A stretch of DNA of 64,000 nucleotides from Salinimicrobium flavum (GCF_042684505.1 NZ_JBHULT010000010.1:124001-188000); one strand, 5' to 3'. Shown: positions 1 to 9,890, counted from the first letter of the stretch. The notes: generated by a model from the sequence alone, not told the origin. Numbers and translations are program-made.

Positions 1-1652
1 TCCAGGTACTGTATCTCTGCAATGGGACGCAGGCCTCTCATGGCCATTCCTATACCCTGGCCCAGGATGGTTGCTTCCCTGATCCCGGTATCGGAAACCC
101 GAAGCTCACCATATTTTTTCTGCAGGCCTTCCAGCCCCTGGTTCACATCTCCTATTTCACCGGTATCCTCACCAAAAATAAGGGTTTCGGGATATTTTTC
201 AAAGATCTTGTCAAAGTTTTCCCTTAACACCAATCTGCCGTCAACATCTTCAGCATTATCATCATACTCAGGTTCTATAGCTTCAATATTCAGGGCATTA
301 TATTTTGATTCACTATAGAGGTGACTGCTGTATTGGGGTTGGGTTTCTGTAGTAAAGGTGTTGATCCAGTTGATCAATTCATTTTTCGCCTCAGAGTCCT
401 CTCCTATGAGATATCTCAACGCCTTTCTGGCAGTAGTAAGAAGGTCCTTTTTTAAAGGTTCCCTATTTTTTGAGAGCTCCCTGGCAAGTTGGTGAATAAA
501 AGTTTTATTGGCGCTTGAGGCGGCAGCTTTCTCAAGCAGCGGCAAGACCTGTGAGTGTTTTTGCTTTACCGGGGAAACATGGGCTTCCCAGGCTGCCTTT
601 TTACCGTCACGAACCTGCTTTTTAATGTCTTTTTCAATGTCATGTAGTTCCTCTTCTGAAGCAATATTACCCGAGATTAGCCATTCACGCATCTTTACGT
701 TACAATCGTGTTCTCTTTCCCACTGTAGGCGATCTTCATCCTTATACCGCTCGTGGGAGCCGGAGGTTGAATGCCCCTGGGGCTGGGTTAACTGTTGCAC
801 GTGGATCAAGACCGGGGTATGATCTTTACGGGCAATTTTACTCGCCTTTTCATAAGTTTCTATGAGGGCAGGGTAATCCCACCCGTTAACTGTGAAGATC
901 TCATACCCGTTATTTTTATCGTCATCTTTCTGAAAGCCTTTCAGGACTTCAGAGATGTTCTCTTTGGTCGTTTGGTGACGTGCATGTACCGAGATCCCGT
1001 AATCATCATCCCACACACTCATTACCATGGGTACCTGCAATACTCCCGCCGCATTAATGGTCTCCCAGAACAAACCTTCACTGGTACTTGCATTTCCAAT
1101 GGTTCCCCATGCTATTTCATTCCCGTTTTTGGAAAATTTCTCACCGTCTATACCTTCAACATTTCTGTAGATCTTCGATGCCTGGGCAAGTCCCAATAAC
1201 CTGGGCATTTGGCCTGCTGTGGGGGAGATGTCTGCACTTGAATTCTTCTGGGTGGTAAGATTCTTCCAGGTTCCGTTTTCCTGCAAGCTGTGGGTCGCAA
1301 AGTGACCACCCATTTGTCTACCTGCAGAACTAGGTTCCTGATCGATATCTGTAGTAGCGTATAAGCCTGCAAAGAATTGTTGGATATTTAAAGCTCCTAT
1401 GGCCATCATGAAAGTCTGGTCACGGTAGTATCCCGATCTGAAATCCCCGTTTTTGAACACTTTTGCCCATGCCAGCTGCGGCACTTCTTTTCCATCCCCA
1501 AAGATCCCGAACTTTGCCTTACCGGTCAAAACTTCCCTTCTTCCCAGAAGGCTGCACTCCCGGCTGGTGACCGCAAGTTTGTAATCTTCAATTACCCGGG
1601 CCTTAAAATCTTCAAAAGAAATGGCACTTTTTGAGGAGGTTTCACTTTGCAT
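1..1652 (-). CDS. 2-oxoacid dehydrogenase E1, fused alpha and beta subunits (partial)
   Basis: Thiamine-diphosphate-dependent E1 of a branched-chain or other 2-oxoacid dehydrogenase complex, which decarboxylates a 2-oxoacid and passes the acyl group to lipoyl-E2. About 550 residues are visible and the C-terminus runs off the left edge. The alpha part contains the cofactor region GNASTSEGLFWE followed by DDDYGIS (about residues 180-220). The beta part begins near residue 480 with EKYPETLIFGEDTGE and continues to RPIAEIQYL at the edge. Alpha-beta fusion in one chain is common in Bacteroidota. The ATG at 1650-1652 lies about 24 bases after a good TAnnTTTG promoter. The substrate cannot be told from the sequence. 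Confidence 0.85.
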   Translation of the reverse strand, partial: MQSETSSKSAISFEDFKARVIEDYKLAVTSRECSLLGRREVLTGKAKFGIFGDGKEVPQLAWAKVFKNGDFRSGYYRDQTFMMAIGALNIQQFFAGLYATTDIDQEPSSAGRQMGGHFATHSLQENGTWKNLTTQKNSSADISPTAGQMPRLLGLAQASKIYRNVEGIDGEKFSKNGNEIAWGTIGNASTSEGLFWETINAAGVLQVPMVMSVWDDDYGISVHARHQTTKENISEVLKGFQKDDDKNNGYEIFTVNGWDYPALIETYEKASKIARKDHTPVLIHVQQLTQPQGHSTSGSHERYKDEDRLQWEREHDCNVKMREWLISGNIASEEELHDIEKDIKKQVRDGKKAAWEAHVSPVKQKHSQVLPLLEKAAASSANKTFIHQLARELSKNREPLKKDLLTTARKALRYLIGEDSEAKNELINWINTFTTETQPQYSSHLYSESKYNALNIEAIEPEYDDNAEDVDGRLVLRENFDKIFEKYPETLIFGEDTGEIGDVNQGLEGLQKKYGELRVSDTGIREATILGQGIGMAMRGLRPIAEIQYL

Positions 1653-1675
1653 AAAAACAGTTTTTTTAATCTGCA

Positions 1676-1706
1676 CAAATGTAAAGAAAAGTGAGGTTAT
1701 TTACAA
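1676..1706 (-). promoter_or_regulatory. Promoter of the E1 dehydrogenase gene
   Basis: On the minus strand TTG (complement of 1704-1706) precedes TACATTTG (complement of 1676-1683) by 20 bases. This matches the Bacteroidota sigma-A pattern TTG-N17-23-TAnnTTTG and would start transcription roughly 18 bases before the ATG. Confidence 0.55.
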
Positions 1707-1841
1707 TTCAAAATTTTGCTGATAAATTATATTTTTCGGAAAGAAAGTCACTTTTTTATGAAAATTCTATATTGGAATCTTAAAACCCTGATTTTCTTTA
1801 AAAAAGCAGTAAAAATAAACGGAAGGTTCGAAGGGAATTTC

Positions 1842-4655
1842 TTAAAACCATTCTCTTGAAAAGATTCCCACCAAAGTGCGAATATCCAGGGTAGCTATAA
1901 AGCGTATCTTTTGATCATAATTTCCTCCTGAAAATTCCCAGCCTTCACTGGAATAGACGGGTAGGAACAGTTCGAAATAATCATTAATAATACTTAACCT
2001 GATCCCGGAATCATACAGGAATTTGGCATCAGCATATTTATTCTTTACAAGCCCGGCATCCCCATAGGCAAAGATCCATTTCCAGATAGTAATACTTCCG
2101 TTAACGGTGGAGATCCACTGGTTAGCAAATTCCGGTTGTAACATTGATTTAAAACCACCTTCGGCCATAATTATCTGCTGACTGAAAATTCCGCTGGTTT
2201 CACTTCTTCCGTAGTAATTATAGTCGTAGAGGTAATCTGTAGGGCGATCTAAGGCAAAACTGAAATAATCTGAGTCTGGCATATCATTATAAAGGAAAGC
2301 TCCGCCAAAGAACCTTATATTGAGTTGGCGGTCATTTTCAAGTAATTTGCGGTACTCCAATGTAAAGGACGATTTACTGAACTGTTCAGAAACCTGAAAG
2401 TCAACATTACCTGCCACATGCTCTACTAATCCGGGATTACTGTAAGAATAATTGATGTTAAAAACGCTGTAATCTGGTACTTCTAAAGGATTCAAAGGAT
2501 TCTGGTCCCTGAAGACGTTCACATTCCTTACACTAATATATTCTTTACGACTGTTGCGCATTATCCCGTTTCTGAAGGACATGATAAGGTAGGGAGTGAA
2601 CCTTTCATAAAACAGGTTATAGCCATAGGAGAACCTGCTGCCCGTAGCGCCGTAGCGAAGGGAATACAAGTCTTCATCCTGGAAGAATATTTCGTGGGTA
2701 AAGCCCGCACCTCCTACTATGGTTTGGCTGTTTAATCCGTAAAGAGGTGCAAATTTGAATTCAAAATTCTTTTTAAGCAAGGTGCCGTTATAGAGTTTTG
2801 TTCCAAGGGAGAGTCCGTCATAAAGGTTGTATTGAACTTCGGGCATAAAAAAGAGTTGGGTATATCTTGGGTTCTCCACATCCTTGAATAGTTTGAACTG
2901 TAATGGTTTGTTCATTAAGCCGCCCACAGTACGGTAATTGTTTCGTTGATTAAGCTCTGGTACTTCACCTTCAAAATTCACTACTACTGTCTTCACTCTT
3001 TCTGCAGGGATCTTTACCGTTGCCGTACGGTTTACATTCTCCACCCAGGTCTTGTAAATGATCTTGTTATCGTTGATTCCATAAACTGGAACCGGCATAC
3101 CATTTTCTGTTTTATTTCGAAGGGTTACCCTCAGGGAATCCCCATCTTTTTTTACCCTTTTAATTTTGAAATCGATCTTTTCATTGGTCTCTACATAATC
3201 CTTGAAAAACCAGGTGATGTCCTTCCCTGCATTTTTTCGTAGAAGGGCTTTAAAATCCTCTCCGGTTACAGATCTTAATTTGTAGGTTTCGTAAAATTGT
3301 TTTATAGTAACAGGTATTGTCTCATCTTCCAGGAAATGTTCCAGATACTTAAAACCTACCCCGGCTTTATAAGGATTCGCAAGATTCTTGTTGAATTTAA
3401 TGAGCGAATCCTGCGGTGTCGAAAGTGCCTGATCAAGGTTCCTGCGGGCCATATACAGGTAGAGCAGTGGGTATTGATCATTAAATTCCAGATCTGCAGC
3501 ATGGAACCAGCGTATACCTATTTTTTCACTGAGGCTTCCCAACACTTTAAGATCAGGATAATTCTCGTTGATGTATTCCATCATCAGATAAATTTGGATC
3601 CCGTCATAGATCCATTTTTCTTCCCGACGGTTCAACATTAGAGTGTTTTCCAGGTAATTCTCTGTGAGGGTCTTGAACTGTTTAAGATCGTAGTTAAAAC
3701 CTTCGGGAAACGGCCTCAGGAACCTGGGTAACTGGTTTAAGCCATAAATAGGATTGGCAGCATATTCTTCCCGGGTAGAAAGGATCTTTTTATGTGGATA
3801 AGAACCCAGATTCTCTTCCAAAAATTTTATAATCCTTTTAACGACCATTGATTTTATCACCGGGCTAAGACCATCGTCATCCATATTGGTAAATACATGA
3901 AGACTATCTGTCTCAATGTCTTCAAAAACGAAATTATCTGTAAGATACAGTTCGGTTTCCAGGCGCTCACTACCCTTGAGGAAGACGGTTTTTGTGCCGT
4001 TGAGAATTTCGGTATTTTCTACCTCATAAGAGGTAATGGGGGCAAAACGGGTGGGCACTGTAAGTTCTATATCAAGTTCCAGCTTGGGAATGTACTGGTC
4101 ATTCATATTCTTGTGACTGTAAACCTGCCATCCATTATTATAAACCCCGGGAGTCAAAAACCAGTATCTTAACTGATAACTTCCGCGGTTGGAATAACCG
4201 AATCTGGTGAAATCCTCACTGGGTATTTTGACGCTGTAATTTAAGTTAAGAATATATTTTTCCCCCGGGAGCACTGGTATAATTGGAGTGATCTTTATAA
4301 GATCTGGATGATTTAAAGGCCTTTCCCATTGCAGCTCCTTAAAATTTTGGTCTGAAATGGAATTTACCTCGGTAGAGCCTCTCTTCTCTTCCCGCGCAAA
4401 GTGAAAATCACGGTCATAATCTTCATAAAAGCGACGGGCCAGGGGGGTTCTTTTATCAGAAAAAGCATTCACCCAGTCATTCAAATAGATCTCCTGCAGG
4501 GTGTCCTGGCTTAAATTACGGTACTCCAGGGTCTGCTGTATGTAAATGGACTTTACAGAGTCATTCAGCACAGCTTTAAAAGAGGTAGCGTGCTGGCCAT
4601 AAGAATTCCCGTAAAGGACCATAAAGAATATTCCGAAAAGGAGCTTTTTAGCCAA
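1842..4655 (-). CDS. M1-peptidase-like outer-membrane protein lacking zinc ligands
   Basis: A 937-residue exported protein: signal peptide ending near NSYGQ, an N-terminal beta domain, a gluzincin (M1 aminopeptidase)-like middle, and a C-terminal part (about 560-937) rich in alternating aromatic strands and ending in Phe, as in outer-membrane barrels. The M1 signature helix is recognisable as WIYDGIQIYLMMEY, where families with activity have W-x-x-E-G. Counting back 18 residues, the HExxH position reads KTLTE, so both His and the catalytic Glu are missing. The start codon is TTG at 4653-4655, as no in-frame ATG precedes the signal peptide. It is probably a non-enzymatic binding or assembly protein; the barrel is inferred, not proven. 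Confidence 0.7.
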   Translation of the reverse strand: MAKKLLFGIFFMVLYGNSYGQHATSFKAVLNDSVKSIYIQQTLEYRNLSQDTLQEIYLNDWVNAFSDKRTPLARRFYEDYDRDFHFAREEKRGSTEVNSISDQNFKELQWERPLNHPDLIKITPIIPVLPGEKYILNLNYSVKIPSEDFTRFGYSNRGSYQLRYWFLTPGVYNNGWQVYSHKNMNDQYIPKLELDIELTVPTRFAPITSYEVENTEILNGTKTVFLKGSERLETELYLTDNFVFEDIETDSLHVFTNMDDDGLSPVIKSMVVKRIIKFLEENLGSYPHKKILSTREEYAANPIYGLNQLPRFLRPFPEGFNYDLKQFKTLTENYLENTLMLNRREEKWIYDGIQIYLMMEYINENYPDLKVLGSLSEKIGIRWFHAADLEFNDQYPLLYLYMARRNLDQALSTPQDSLIKFNKNLANPYKAGVGFKYLEHFLEDETIPVTIKQFYETYKLRSVTGEDFKALLRKNAGKDITWFFKDYVETNEKIDFKIKRVKKDGDSLRVTLRNKTENGMPVPVYGINDNKIIYKTWVENVNRTATVKIPAERVKTVVVNFEGEVPELNQRNNYRTVGGLMNKPLQFKLFKDVENPRYTQLFFMPEVQYNLYDGLSLGTKLYNGTLLKKNFEFKFAPLYGLNSQTIVGGAGFTHEIFFQDEDLYSLRYGATGSRFSYGYNLFYERFTPYLIMSFRNGIMRNSRKEYISVRNVNVFRDQNPLNPLEVPDYSVFNINYSYSNPGLVEHVAGNVDFQVSEQFSKSSFTLEYRKLLENDRQLNIRFFGGAFLYNDMPDSDYFSFALDRPTDYLYDYNYYGRSETSGIFSQQIIMAEGGFKSMLQPEFANQWISTVNGSITIWKWIFAYGDAGLVKNKYADAKFLYDSGIRLSIINDYFELFLPVYSSEGWEFSGGNYDQKIRFIATLDIRTLVGIFSREWF

Positions 4656-4800
4656 GGTGTATTGCAGGTAGAGAGGAGTTGGACAATTAATTATTTCACC
4701 GGGTGAATATATTATTTTACATATAAATATACGTTTCTTTAGTAATAATTTAGGTTTTTGAATGAAGGTATTTTAAGCTATACCTGGTTTTGCCTGCCTG

Positions 4801-4835
4801 AAAAAAGAAAAGCGGAACCTACGAAAAGTTCCGCT
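4801..4835 (-). terminator. Intrinsic terminator after the uvrA-LOG operon
   Basis: On the minus strand AGCGGAAC (complement of 4828-4835) pairs with GTTCCGCT (complement of 4811-4818) over a 9-base loop and is followed by a T-rich tail (complement of 4801-4810). It sits 25 bases after the LOG-family stop codon. Confidence 0.75.
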
Positions 4836-4859
4836 GTGTTATTTAAACTTATCCAGTTA

Positions 4860-5549
4860 TTAAAAATTAGGGCTAAGGTTGTACTCTTCGTAAAATTTAT
4901 CGAGTATCTCGATCACTTCTTCTGCAGAATCAACAACCTGCACAATATCCATGTCGCCTGCACTAATGTTCTGGAAATTATCGAGCAGGGTAGCGCGCAC
5001 CCAGTCAATCAAACCTCCCCAGAAATCCCTTCCTACAAGAATGATTGGGAATTTATCGATCTTATTGGTTTGTATCAGGGTGATTGCTTCAAAGAGTTCA
5101 TCCAGTGTTCCAAAACCACCCGGCATTACCACGAATCCCTGGGAGTATTTGACGAACATTACCTTCCTGACGAAGAAATAATCGAAGTTTATATTCTTGT
5201 CATTGTCTATATATGGATTGTCGTGCTGTTCAAATGGCAGGTGGATATTTAAACCTACAGAAGTACCGCCTGCAAGGTGAGCACCCTTATTTCCTGCTTC
5301 CATTACACCGGGGCCACCCCCGGTTATGATCCCATAACCATGATCAACGATCTTTTTGGCAACTTCTTCGGTGAGTTTATAGAATTTATGATCTGGTTTG
5401 GTTCGTGCCGATCCAAAAATGGATACACAGGGGCCAATCTGACTTAATTTTTCATATCCGTTGACAAATTCCCCCATGATCTTAAAAATCGCCCAGGAGT
5501 CATTTGTTTTTATTTCATTCCAGCTTTTATTCCTTGTTTCGGTTCTCAT
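4860..5549 (-). CDS. LOG-family protein (lysine decarboxylase-like, TIGR00730)
   Basis: A 229-residue Rossmann-fold protein of the LOG family; characterised members are cytokinin-riboside-monophosphate phosphoribohydrolases or other nucleotide N-glycosidases. Visible signatures are GGGPGVMEAGNKGA (about 78-91) and PGGFGTLDELFEA (about 143-155), the two phosphate-binding loops of the family. Length is typical of the longer bacterial LOG group. It lies 20 bases downstream of uvrA on the same strand and is followed by a terminator, so the two genes probably share a transcript. The physiological substrate in bacteria of this group is not known; no link to repair is shown by the sequence itself. 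Confidence 0.85.
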   Translation of the reverse strand: MRTETRNKSWNEIKTNDSWAIFKIMGEFVNGYEKLSQIGPCVSIFGSARTKPDHKFYKLTEEVAKKIVDHGYGIITGGGPGVMEAGNKGAHLAGGTSVGLNIHLPFEQHDNPYIDNDKNINFDYFFVRKVMFVKYSQGFVVMPGGFGTLDELFEAITLIQTNKIDKFPIILVGRDFWGGLIDWVRATLLDNFQNISAGDMDIVQVVDSAEEVIEILDKFYEEYNLSPNF

Positions 5550-5569
5550 ATATCTATTTCAAATTGCCG

Positions 5570-8401
5570 CTAAATTAGTTCTTTTTTAAGAAACTGTGCG
5601 GTATAGCTTTTCTTGTGTTTCGCTACTTCCTCGGGGGTTCCTGTAGCAACTACCTCCCCTCCGTTCTTTCCTCCTTCATAACCAATGTCAATGATATAAT
5701 CGGCGAGTTTGACCACGTCAAGATTGTGTTCTATGATCACTACGGTATTCCCTTTATTGGTCAATTTATTGAGTACCTCCATTAAAACCCTTATGTCCTC
5801 AAAATGCAGTCCTGTTGTAGGTTCATCCAGGATATAAAATGTATTACCGGTGTCCCTTTTTGAAAGTTCAGTGGCCAGTTTAATGCGTTGGGCTTCCCCT
5901 CCCGAGAGAGTAGTGCTTTGCTGACCCAGGGTTATGTACCCGAGACCTACATCCTTAATGGTTTTTAATTTCCGGAATATCTTCGGAATATTCTCAAAGA
6001 ACAAGGTGGCTTCATTAATGGTCATTTCAAGCACATCTGAAATTGACTTGCCCTTATAGCGTACCTCCAAAGTTTCACGGTTGAAACGTTTCCCCTGGCA
6101 GGTCTCACATTCCACGTATACATCGGGCAGGAAATTCATTTCGATCACCCTAAGGCCACCTCCCTTACAGGTCTCACATCTTCCGCCTTTTACGTTAAAG
6201 CTGAATCTTCCCGGTTTGTAGCCCCTTATCATGGCCTCGGGGGTTTTTGCAAACAAATTACGTACTTCAGAAAATACCCCGGTATAGGTAGCGGGATTTG
6301 AGCGCGGCGTTCTGCCAATTGGGGTCTGGTTGATATCAATTACCTTATCAATATGCTCCAGACCTTTGATCCTGGTGTAGGGCATTGGTTTTTTTACTCC
6401 GTTGAAATAATGGGCATTCATGATAGGATAAAGGGTCTCATTAATAAGGGTAGATTTTCCGCTTCCGGAAACTCCTGTTACCGCTATCATTTTTCCTAGC
6501 GGAAAGGTAACCGAAACATTTTTGAGATTATTCCCTGTGGCACCCAGGAGTTGAATACTTTTCCCGTTTCCCTTCCGGCGTTTCTTCGGAACTTCAATTT
6601 TCATCGTTCCGTTAAGATAATTGGCCGTTATGGTATTGTGTTTTTTGATCTCTTCAGGCGTCCCTTCGCTAATGATCTCCCCACCGTGTCTTCCGGCTTC
6701 AGGACCTATGTCAATCACATGGTCTGCACGTTCTATCATTTCCTTGTCATGTTCTACCACAATTACTGAATTCCCCAGATTCCGAAGAGATATAAGGGAA
6801 TTGATCAATTTTTCGTTATCGCGTTGGTGCAATCCAATACTCGGCTCATCCAGAATATAAAGCACCCCCACCAACTGTGAACCAATTTGCGTTGCAAGTC
6901 TTATTCGCTGTGCTTCTCCCCCGGAGAGGGTTTTAGAGCCGCGGTTAAGGGAAAGATAGTTGAGACCCACATCAATAAGGAACTGAAGCCTTACGCTGAT
7001 CTCCTTGATCACTTCGGAAGCGATCTTCTTCTGTTTTTCTGATAGTTCGGGTTCCAGTTCCCGAAACCATTTGGCAAGGTCAACGATATCTTTTTGAGCA
7101 AGATCTGCAATACTCTTTTCATTGATCTTAAAATAGAGGGATTCTTTCTTTAACCGGCTGCCGTTACATTCAGGACAAACGATCTTATCCATATATTCTT
7201 TAGCCCACCTGCGCAGGGAGGTAGAATCATTATTGGTATAGGTCTCCTCAATAAAACTGGCAACCCCTTCAAAATCTATTTTAAAGTCCCTGGTGATCCC
7301 CAGGGTCCTGGATTCCTTGGTGAACTTCTCCTTACCGCCATAGAGGATCATTTCCAGTGCTTCCTGCGGAATGTCTTTTATGGGGTCATTCAAACTGAAG
7401 TCAAAACGTTCTGCGATCAATTCCAGTTGCTTAAAGATCCAGTTCTTCTTTTGGGGGCCGTGAGGGGCAAGAGCGCCCTTTTTGATACTTAAGGAAGTAT
7501 TGGGGATGATCTTATCGGGGTTCACCTTGTGAAGGGTGCCAATACCATTACAAACCGGGCAGGCCCCTTTTGGGGAATTAAAGGAGAAATTGTTGGGTTC
7601 AGGGTTGGGATAAGAGATTCCGGTTGTGGGGCACATCAGGTTTCGGCTGAAGTATTTCATTTCACCGGAATCCTGGTTGAGGATCATTAAGACATCATCC
7701 CCATGGTACATTGCAGTCTTTATACTTTCACTTAGCCTGGTACCGGTTTCTTTTTCTGAGCCTATCTTTAAACGATCCACTATGATTTCAATATCATGGG
7801 TCTTATAACGGTCCAGCTTCATACCTTTTACGATATCCCGAACCTCTCCGTCTACGCGTACCTTTACAAAGCCCTGCTTTGCGATGTGTTCAAAAAGTTC
7901 CCGGTAATGACCTTTGCGGGACCTAACCACAGGAGCAAGAATATTAACCCGCTGATCGCCGAATTTTTCAATGATCAGGGATTTAATCTGATCATCGCCG
8001 TAACTAACCATTTTCTCGCCGGTATTGTAGCTGTAGGCATCACTGGCCCGGGCGAAGAGCAGGCGCAGGAAATCGTAGATCTCTGTAATAGTGCCCACGG
8101 TACTGCGGGGACTTTTGCTGGTAGTTTTTTGCTCAATGGCGATCACAGGGGAGAGTCCGTCTATTTTATCTACATCTGGCCTCTCCAGGCCTCCAAGGAA
8201 TTGACGTGCATACGCAGAAAAGGTCTCTATATAGCGGCGCTGTCCTTCTGCATAAATGGTGTCAAACGCCAGGGAAGATTTTCCCGAGCCGGAGAGTCCG
8301 GTAATGACCACCAGTTTCTCCCGGGGAATTCTAACATCTATGTTCTTCAGATTATGGACGCGCGCACCTAAAATCTCAATGTAATCTTCAGTAAGTGCCA
8401 T
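5570..8401 (-). CDS. uvrA: Excinuclease ABC subunit A (UvrA)
   Basis: DNA-damage recognition ATPase of nucleotide excision repair, which loads UvrB at lesions. It has the full two-ABC layout: Walker A GLSGSGKSS near residue 35, an insertion with zinc-binding CPVCNGIG and CPECNGSR, signature LSGGEAQRIRLA, then the second half with GVSGSGKSTL, the zinc module CETCKGGG/CETCQGKRF and another LSGGEAQRIKLA. Length (943 aa) is normal. The start is placed at the ATG at 8399-8401 (MALTEDYIEI), because an upstream TTG at 8411-8413 coincides with the transcription start expected from the TAnnTTTG element at 8419-8426. It is followed closely by the LOG gene. Confidence 0.97.
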   Translation of the reverse strand: MALTEDYIEILGARVHNLKNIDVRIPREKLVVITGLSGSGKSSLAFDTIYAEGQRRYIETFSAYARQFLGGLERPDVDKIDGLSPVIAIEQKTTSKSPRSTVGTITEIYDFLRLLFARASDAYSYNTGEKMVSYGDDQIKSLIIEKFGDQRVNILAPVVRSRKGHYRELFEHIAKQGFVKVRVDGEVRDIVKGMKLDRYKTHDIEIIVDRLKIGSEKETGTRLSESIKTAMYHGDDVLMILNQDSGEMKYFSRNLMCPTTGISYPNPEPNNFSFNSPKGACPVCNGIGTLHKVNPDKIIPNTSLSIKKGALAPHGPQKKNWIFKQLELIAERFDFSLNDPIKDIPQEALEMILYGGKEKFTKESRTLGITRDFKIDFEGVASFIEETYTNNDSTSLRRWAKEYMDKIVCPECNGSRLKKESLYFKINEKSIADLAQKDIVDLAKWFRELEPELSEKQKKIASEVIKEISVRLQFLIDVGLNYLSLNRGSKTLSGGEAQRIRLATQIGSQLVGVLYILDEPSIGLHQRDNEKLINSLISLRNLGNSVIVVEHDKEMIERADHVIDIGPEAGRHGGEIISEGTPEEIKKHNTITANYLNGTMKIEVPKKRRKGNGKSIQLLGATGNNLKNVSVTFPLGKMIAVTGVSGSGKSTLINETLYPIMNAHYFNGVKKPMPYTRIKGLEHIDKVIDINQTPIGRTPRSNPATYTGVFSEVRNLFAKTPEAMIRGYKPGRFSFNVKGGRCETCKGGGLRVIEMNFLPDVYVECETCQGKRFNRETLEVRYKGKSISDVLEMTINEATLFFENIPKIFRKLKTIKDVGLGYITLGQQSTTLSGGEAQRIKLATELSKRDTGNTFYILDEPTTGLHFEDIRVLMEVLNKLTNKGNTVVIIEHNLDVVKLADYIIDIGYEGGKNGGEVVATGTPEEVAKHKKSYTAQFLKKELI

Positions 8402-8418
8402 AAATTTTTTCAAGAGGG

Positions 8419-8426
8419 CAAAGGTA
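8419..8426 (-). promoter_or_regulatory. Minus-10-type element of uvrA
   Basis: The minus strand reads TACCTTTG, a full match to the Bacteroidota TAnnTTTG element. Transcription would begin around 8412, leaving a leader of about 11 bases before the ATG at 8401. No clear upstream TTTG lies at the right distance. Confidence 0.45.
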
Positions 8427-8763
8427 CTGAAACTGCATTAATTAAGAAAGGGACGGGGTGGTGTTAAACTATTGAAAACGTTTCTTACAAATCCAAAAAT
8501 TATTCCGCCTAATTTTATCTTAATAATACCGTTTAAAGATGAAATTTTTCATAATTAAACATAAAATGATAGATAATATTCAATTTTAACTATTTAATTG
8601 TCAGAGTAATACCACACAAAATTAGCTTTCTTTTAGAACTAGAACTAATATCTTTATGCTTGTAATCAAAGGGTTATACTGCGGTTGCGACCTGTACGAA
8701 TCAATTTGCTGAACAGAAGAGTGTAAGACCTTTTCTTACAACAGAAAAAGTACAAACTTAAGG
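8427..8763. other. Intergenic region between divergent uvrA and the LuxR-type gene
   Basis: AT-rich non-coding stretch between two divergent genes. The uvrA promoter lies at its left end. A GC-richer patch occurs at about 8678-8695, followed by CAATTTGC, but neither forms a convincing promoter or RNA structure by eye. Nothing else was recognised. Confidence 0.4.
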
Positions 8764-9774
8764 ATGAAAATGGAAAAGAAACAATTACTCCTAATTACTA
8801 AAAATGACGACCTCTCTGCAAACACAGAGAATGAAGCCTGTCCTTATTATGAAATTACCCGCGTCAAAAGTATTCATGCCGGTTATCCTTTAGCTTTAAG
8901 TTATCTGCCAGATGTCATTCTTATTGATCATTCTTCCCTTGGTGAAGAATGCCTGCGCAACCTCAAAAATTTTAAATCCACTCATTTTTTAAATAAAAGT
9001 TTTCTTTTTCTCTATGGAAGGAGAGAAGAGAAACCTGTACTTGATAAGAAATATAAGGACCAGGTGGACGGGATCTTATATGATAACAGATCTTACCATT
9101 CCATAATTAAAGAAATAGAGGAGACTATCAATGCAAAGAGATGTCTTACCAATTACTGGAAAGATTCCTTTATGGGCCTGTTTAATCTTCTGGGTAATCC
9201 GGTAGTGTTACTTCAGGATGACAAGATCATAGCGATGAATGATGCCTTCAAAAATGACTTCTTCGTATCCAGGAACAACCAGGTAAGATTGACAGACCTG
9301 GTTACAGAAGGGAATAAATTAAAGGTGAAAGAAACCCTGAGAAAATTTGTCAAAGGAAAACATATGAAAGCGACCACCAAAACCTCCCTGCTTATGAACG
9401 GGAAGTTACGGGAGGCCAGGATCACCTTTTCCAAATTAGACAAAGCATTGAGCGGGCAGATGGTAATGATGATCAATTTCAGCAATAATGAAACTCCTTT
9501 GAAAAAGGAAATTGGATCATCTTCTTTAGAAACAGAGAATTATTTCTCCGGCAATGATAAAAATAATATTGAAGATCACGGTTTCACCAAACGCGAAAAA
9601 GAAGTGATCACTTTGTTATGTAAGGGGTATAAGACCAGGGAGATCTCAGAAGCTCTTTGCATTTCAGCCAAAACCATTGAAAAACACAGATCAAATATAA
9701 TACGAAGAACAAATTCAGGAACTATAGTAGAAAGTATAGTTTATGCCTTAAACCATAATATGATTGAAGTGTAA
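8764..9774 (+). CDS. LuxR-type DNA-binding regulator with receiver-like and PAS-like domains
   Basis: A 336-residue transcriptional regulator. Residues 1-125 resemble a degenerate receiver (LLLITKNDD at the start, PDVILIDHSS in the middle). Residues about 135-240 look like a PAS fold (LGNPVVLLQDDKIIAMNDAF). The C-terminus (about 272-336) is a clear LuxR/FixJ helix-turn-helix: FTKREKEVITLLCKGYKTRE then ISAKTIEKHRSNI. No histidine kinase is nearby, so the signal is unknown. The next gene, 190 bases downstream on the same strand, is a lipoprotein with a 17-bp direct repeat upstream, which could be a target site; this is speculation. Confidence 0.8.
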   Translation: MKMEKKQLLLITKNDDLSANTENEACPYYEITRVKSIHAGYPLALSYLPDVILIDHSSLGEECLRNLKNFKSTHFLNKSFLFLYGRREEKPVLDKKYKDQVDGILYDNRSYHSIIKEIEETINAKRCLTNYWKDSFMGLFNLLGNPVVLLQDDKIIAMNDAFKNDFFVSRNNQVRLTDLVTEGNKLKVKETLRKFVKGKHMKATTKTSLLMNGKLREARITFSKLDKALSGQMVMMINFSNNETPLKKEIGSSSLETENYFSGNDKNNIEDHGFTKREKEVITLLCKGYKTREISEALCISAKTIEKHRSNIIRRTNSGTIVESIVYALNHNMIEV

Positions 9775-9890
9775 ATGATTAAAAATAAGGGTTTTCCCCC
9801 ATTGTAAGGGGTTCAGATAAATCCTACATTTAAAGGTGATTGTCAGAAATTATGATAAGTAGTAAAGTGGCCAGGGGCTGTTTTTTAAAG

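Noticed and set aside
4695..4707. Palindrome TTCACC-G-GGTGAA upstream of the peptidase-like gene as an operator
   Set aside because: Only a 6-bp arm, a single occurrence noticed, and no regulator nearby; too weak to list as a feature.
4758..5252. 164-residue plus-strand frame
   Set aside because: Antisense to the LOG-family gene and across its terminator; the LOG motifs are in the other strand.
7796..8371. 191-residue plus-strand frame
   Set aside because: It lies wholly antisense to uvrA, whose protein motifs are unmistakable.
9796..9811. CCCC/GGGG hairpin after the LuxR-type gene as terminator
   Set aside because: Only a 4-bp stem with no T run following it.
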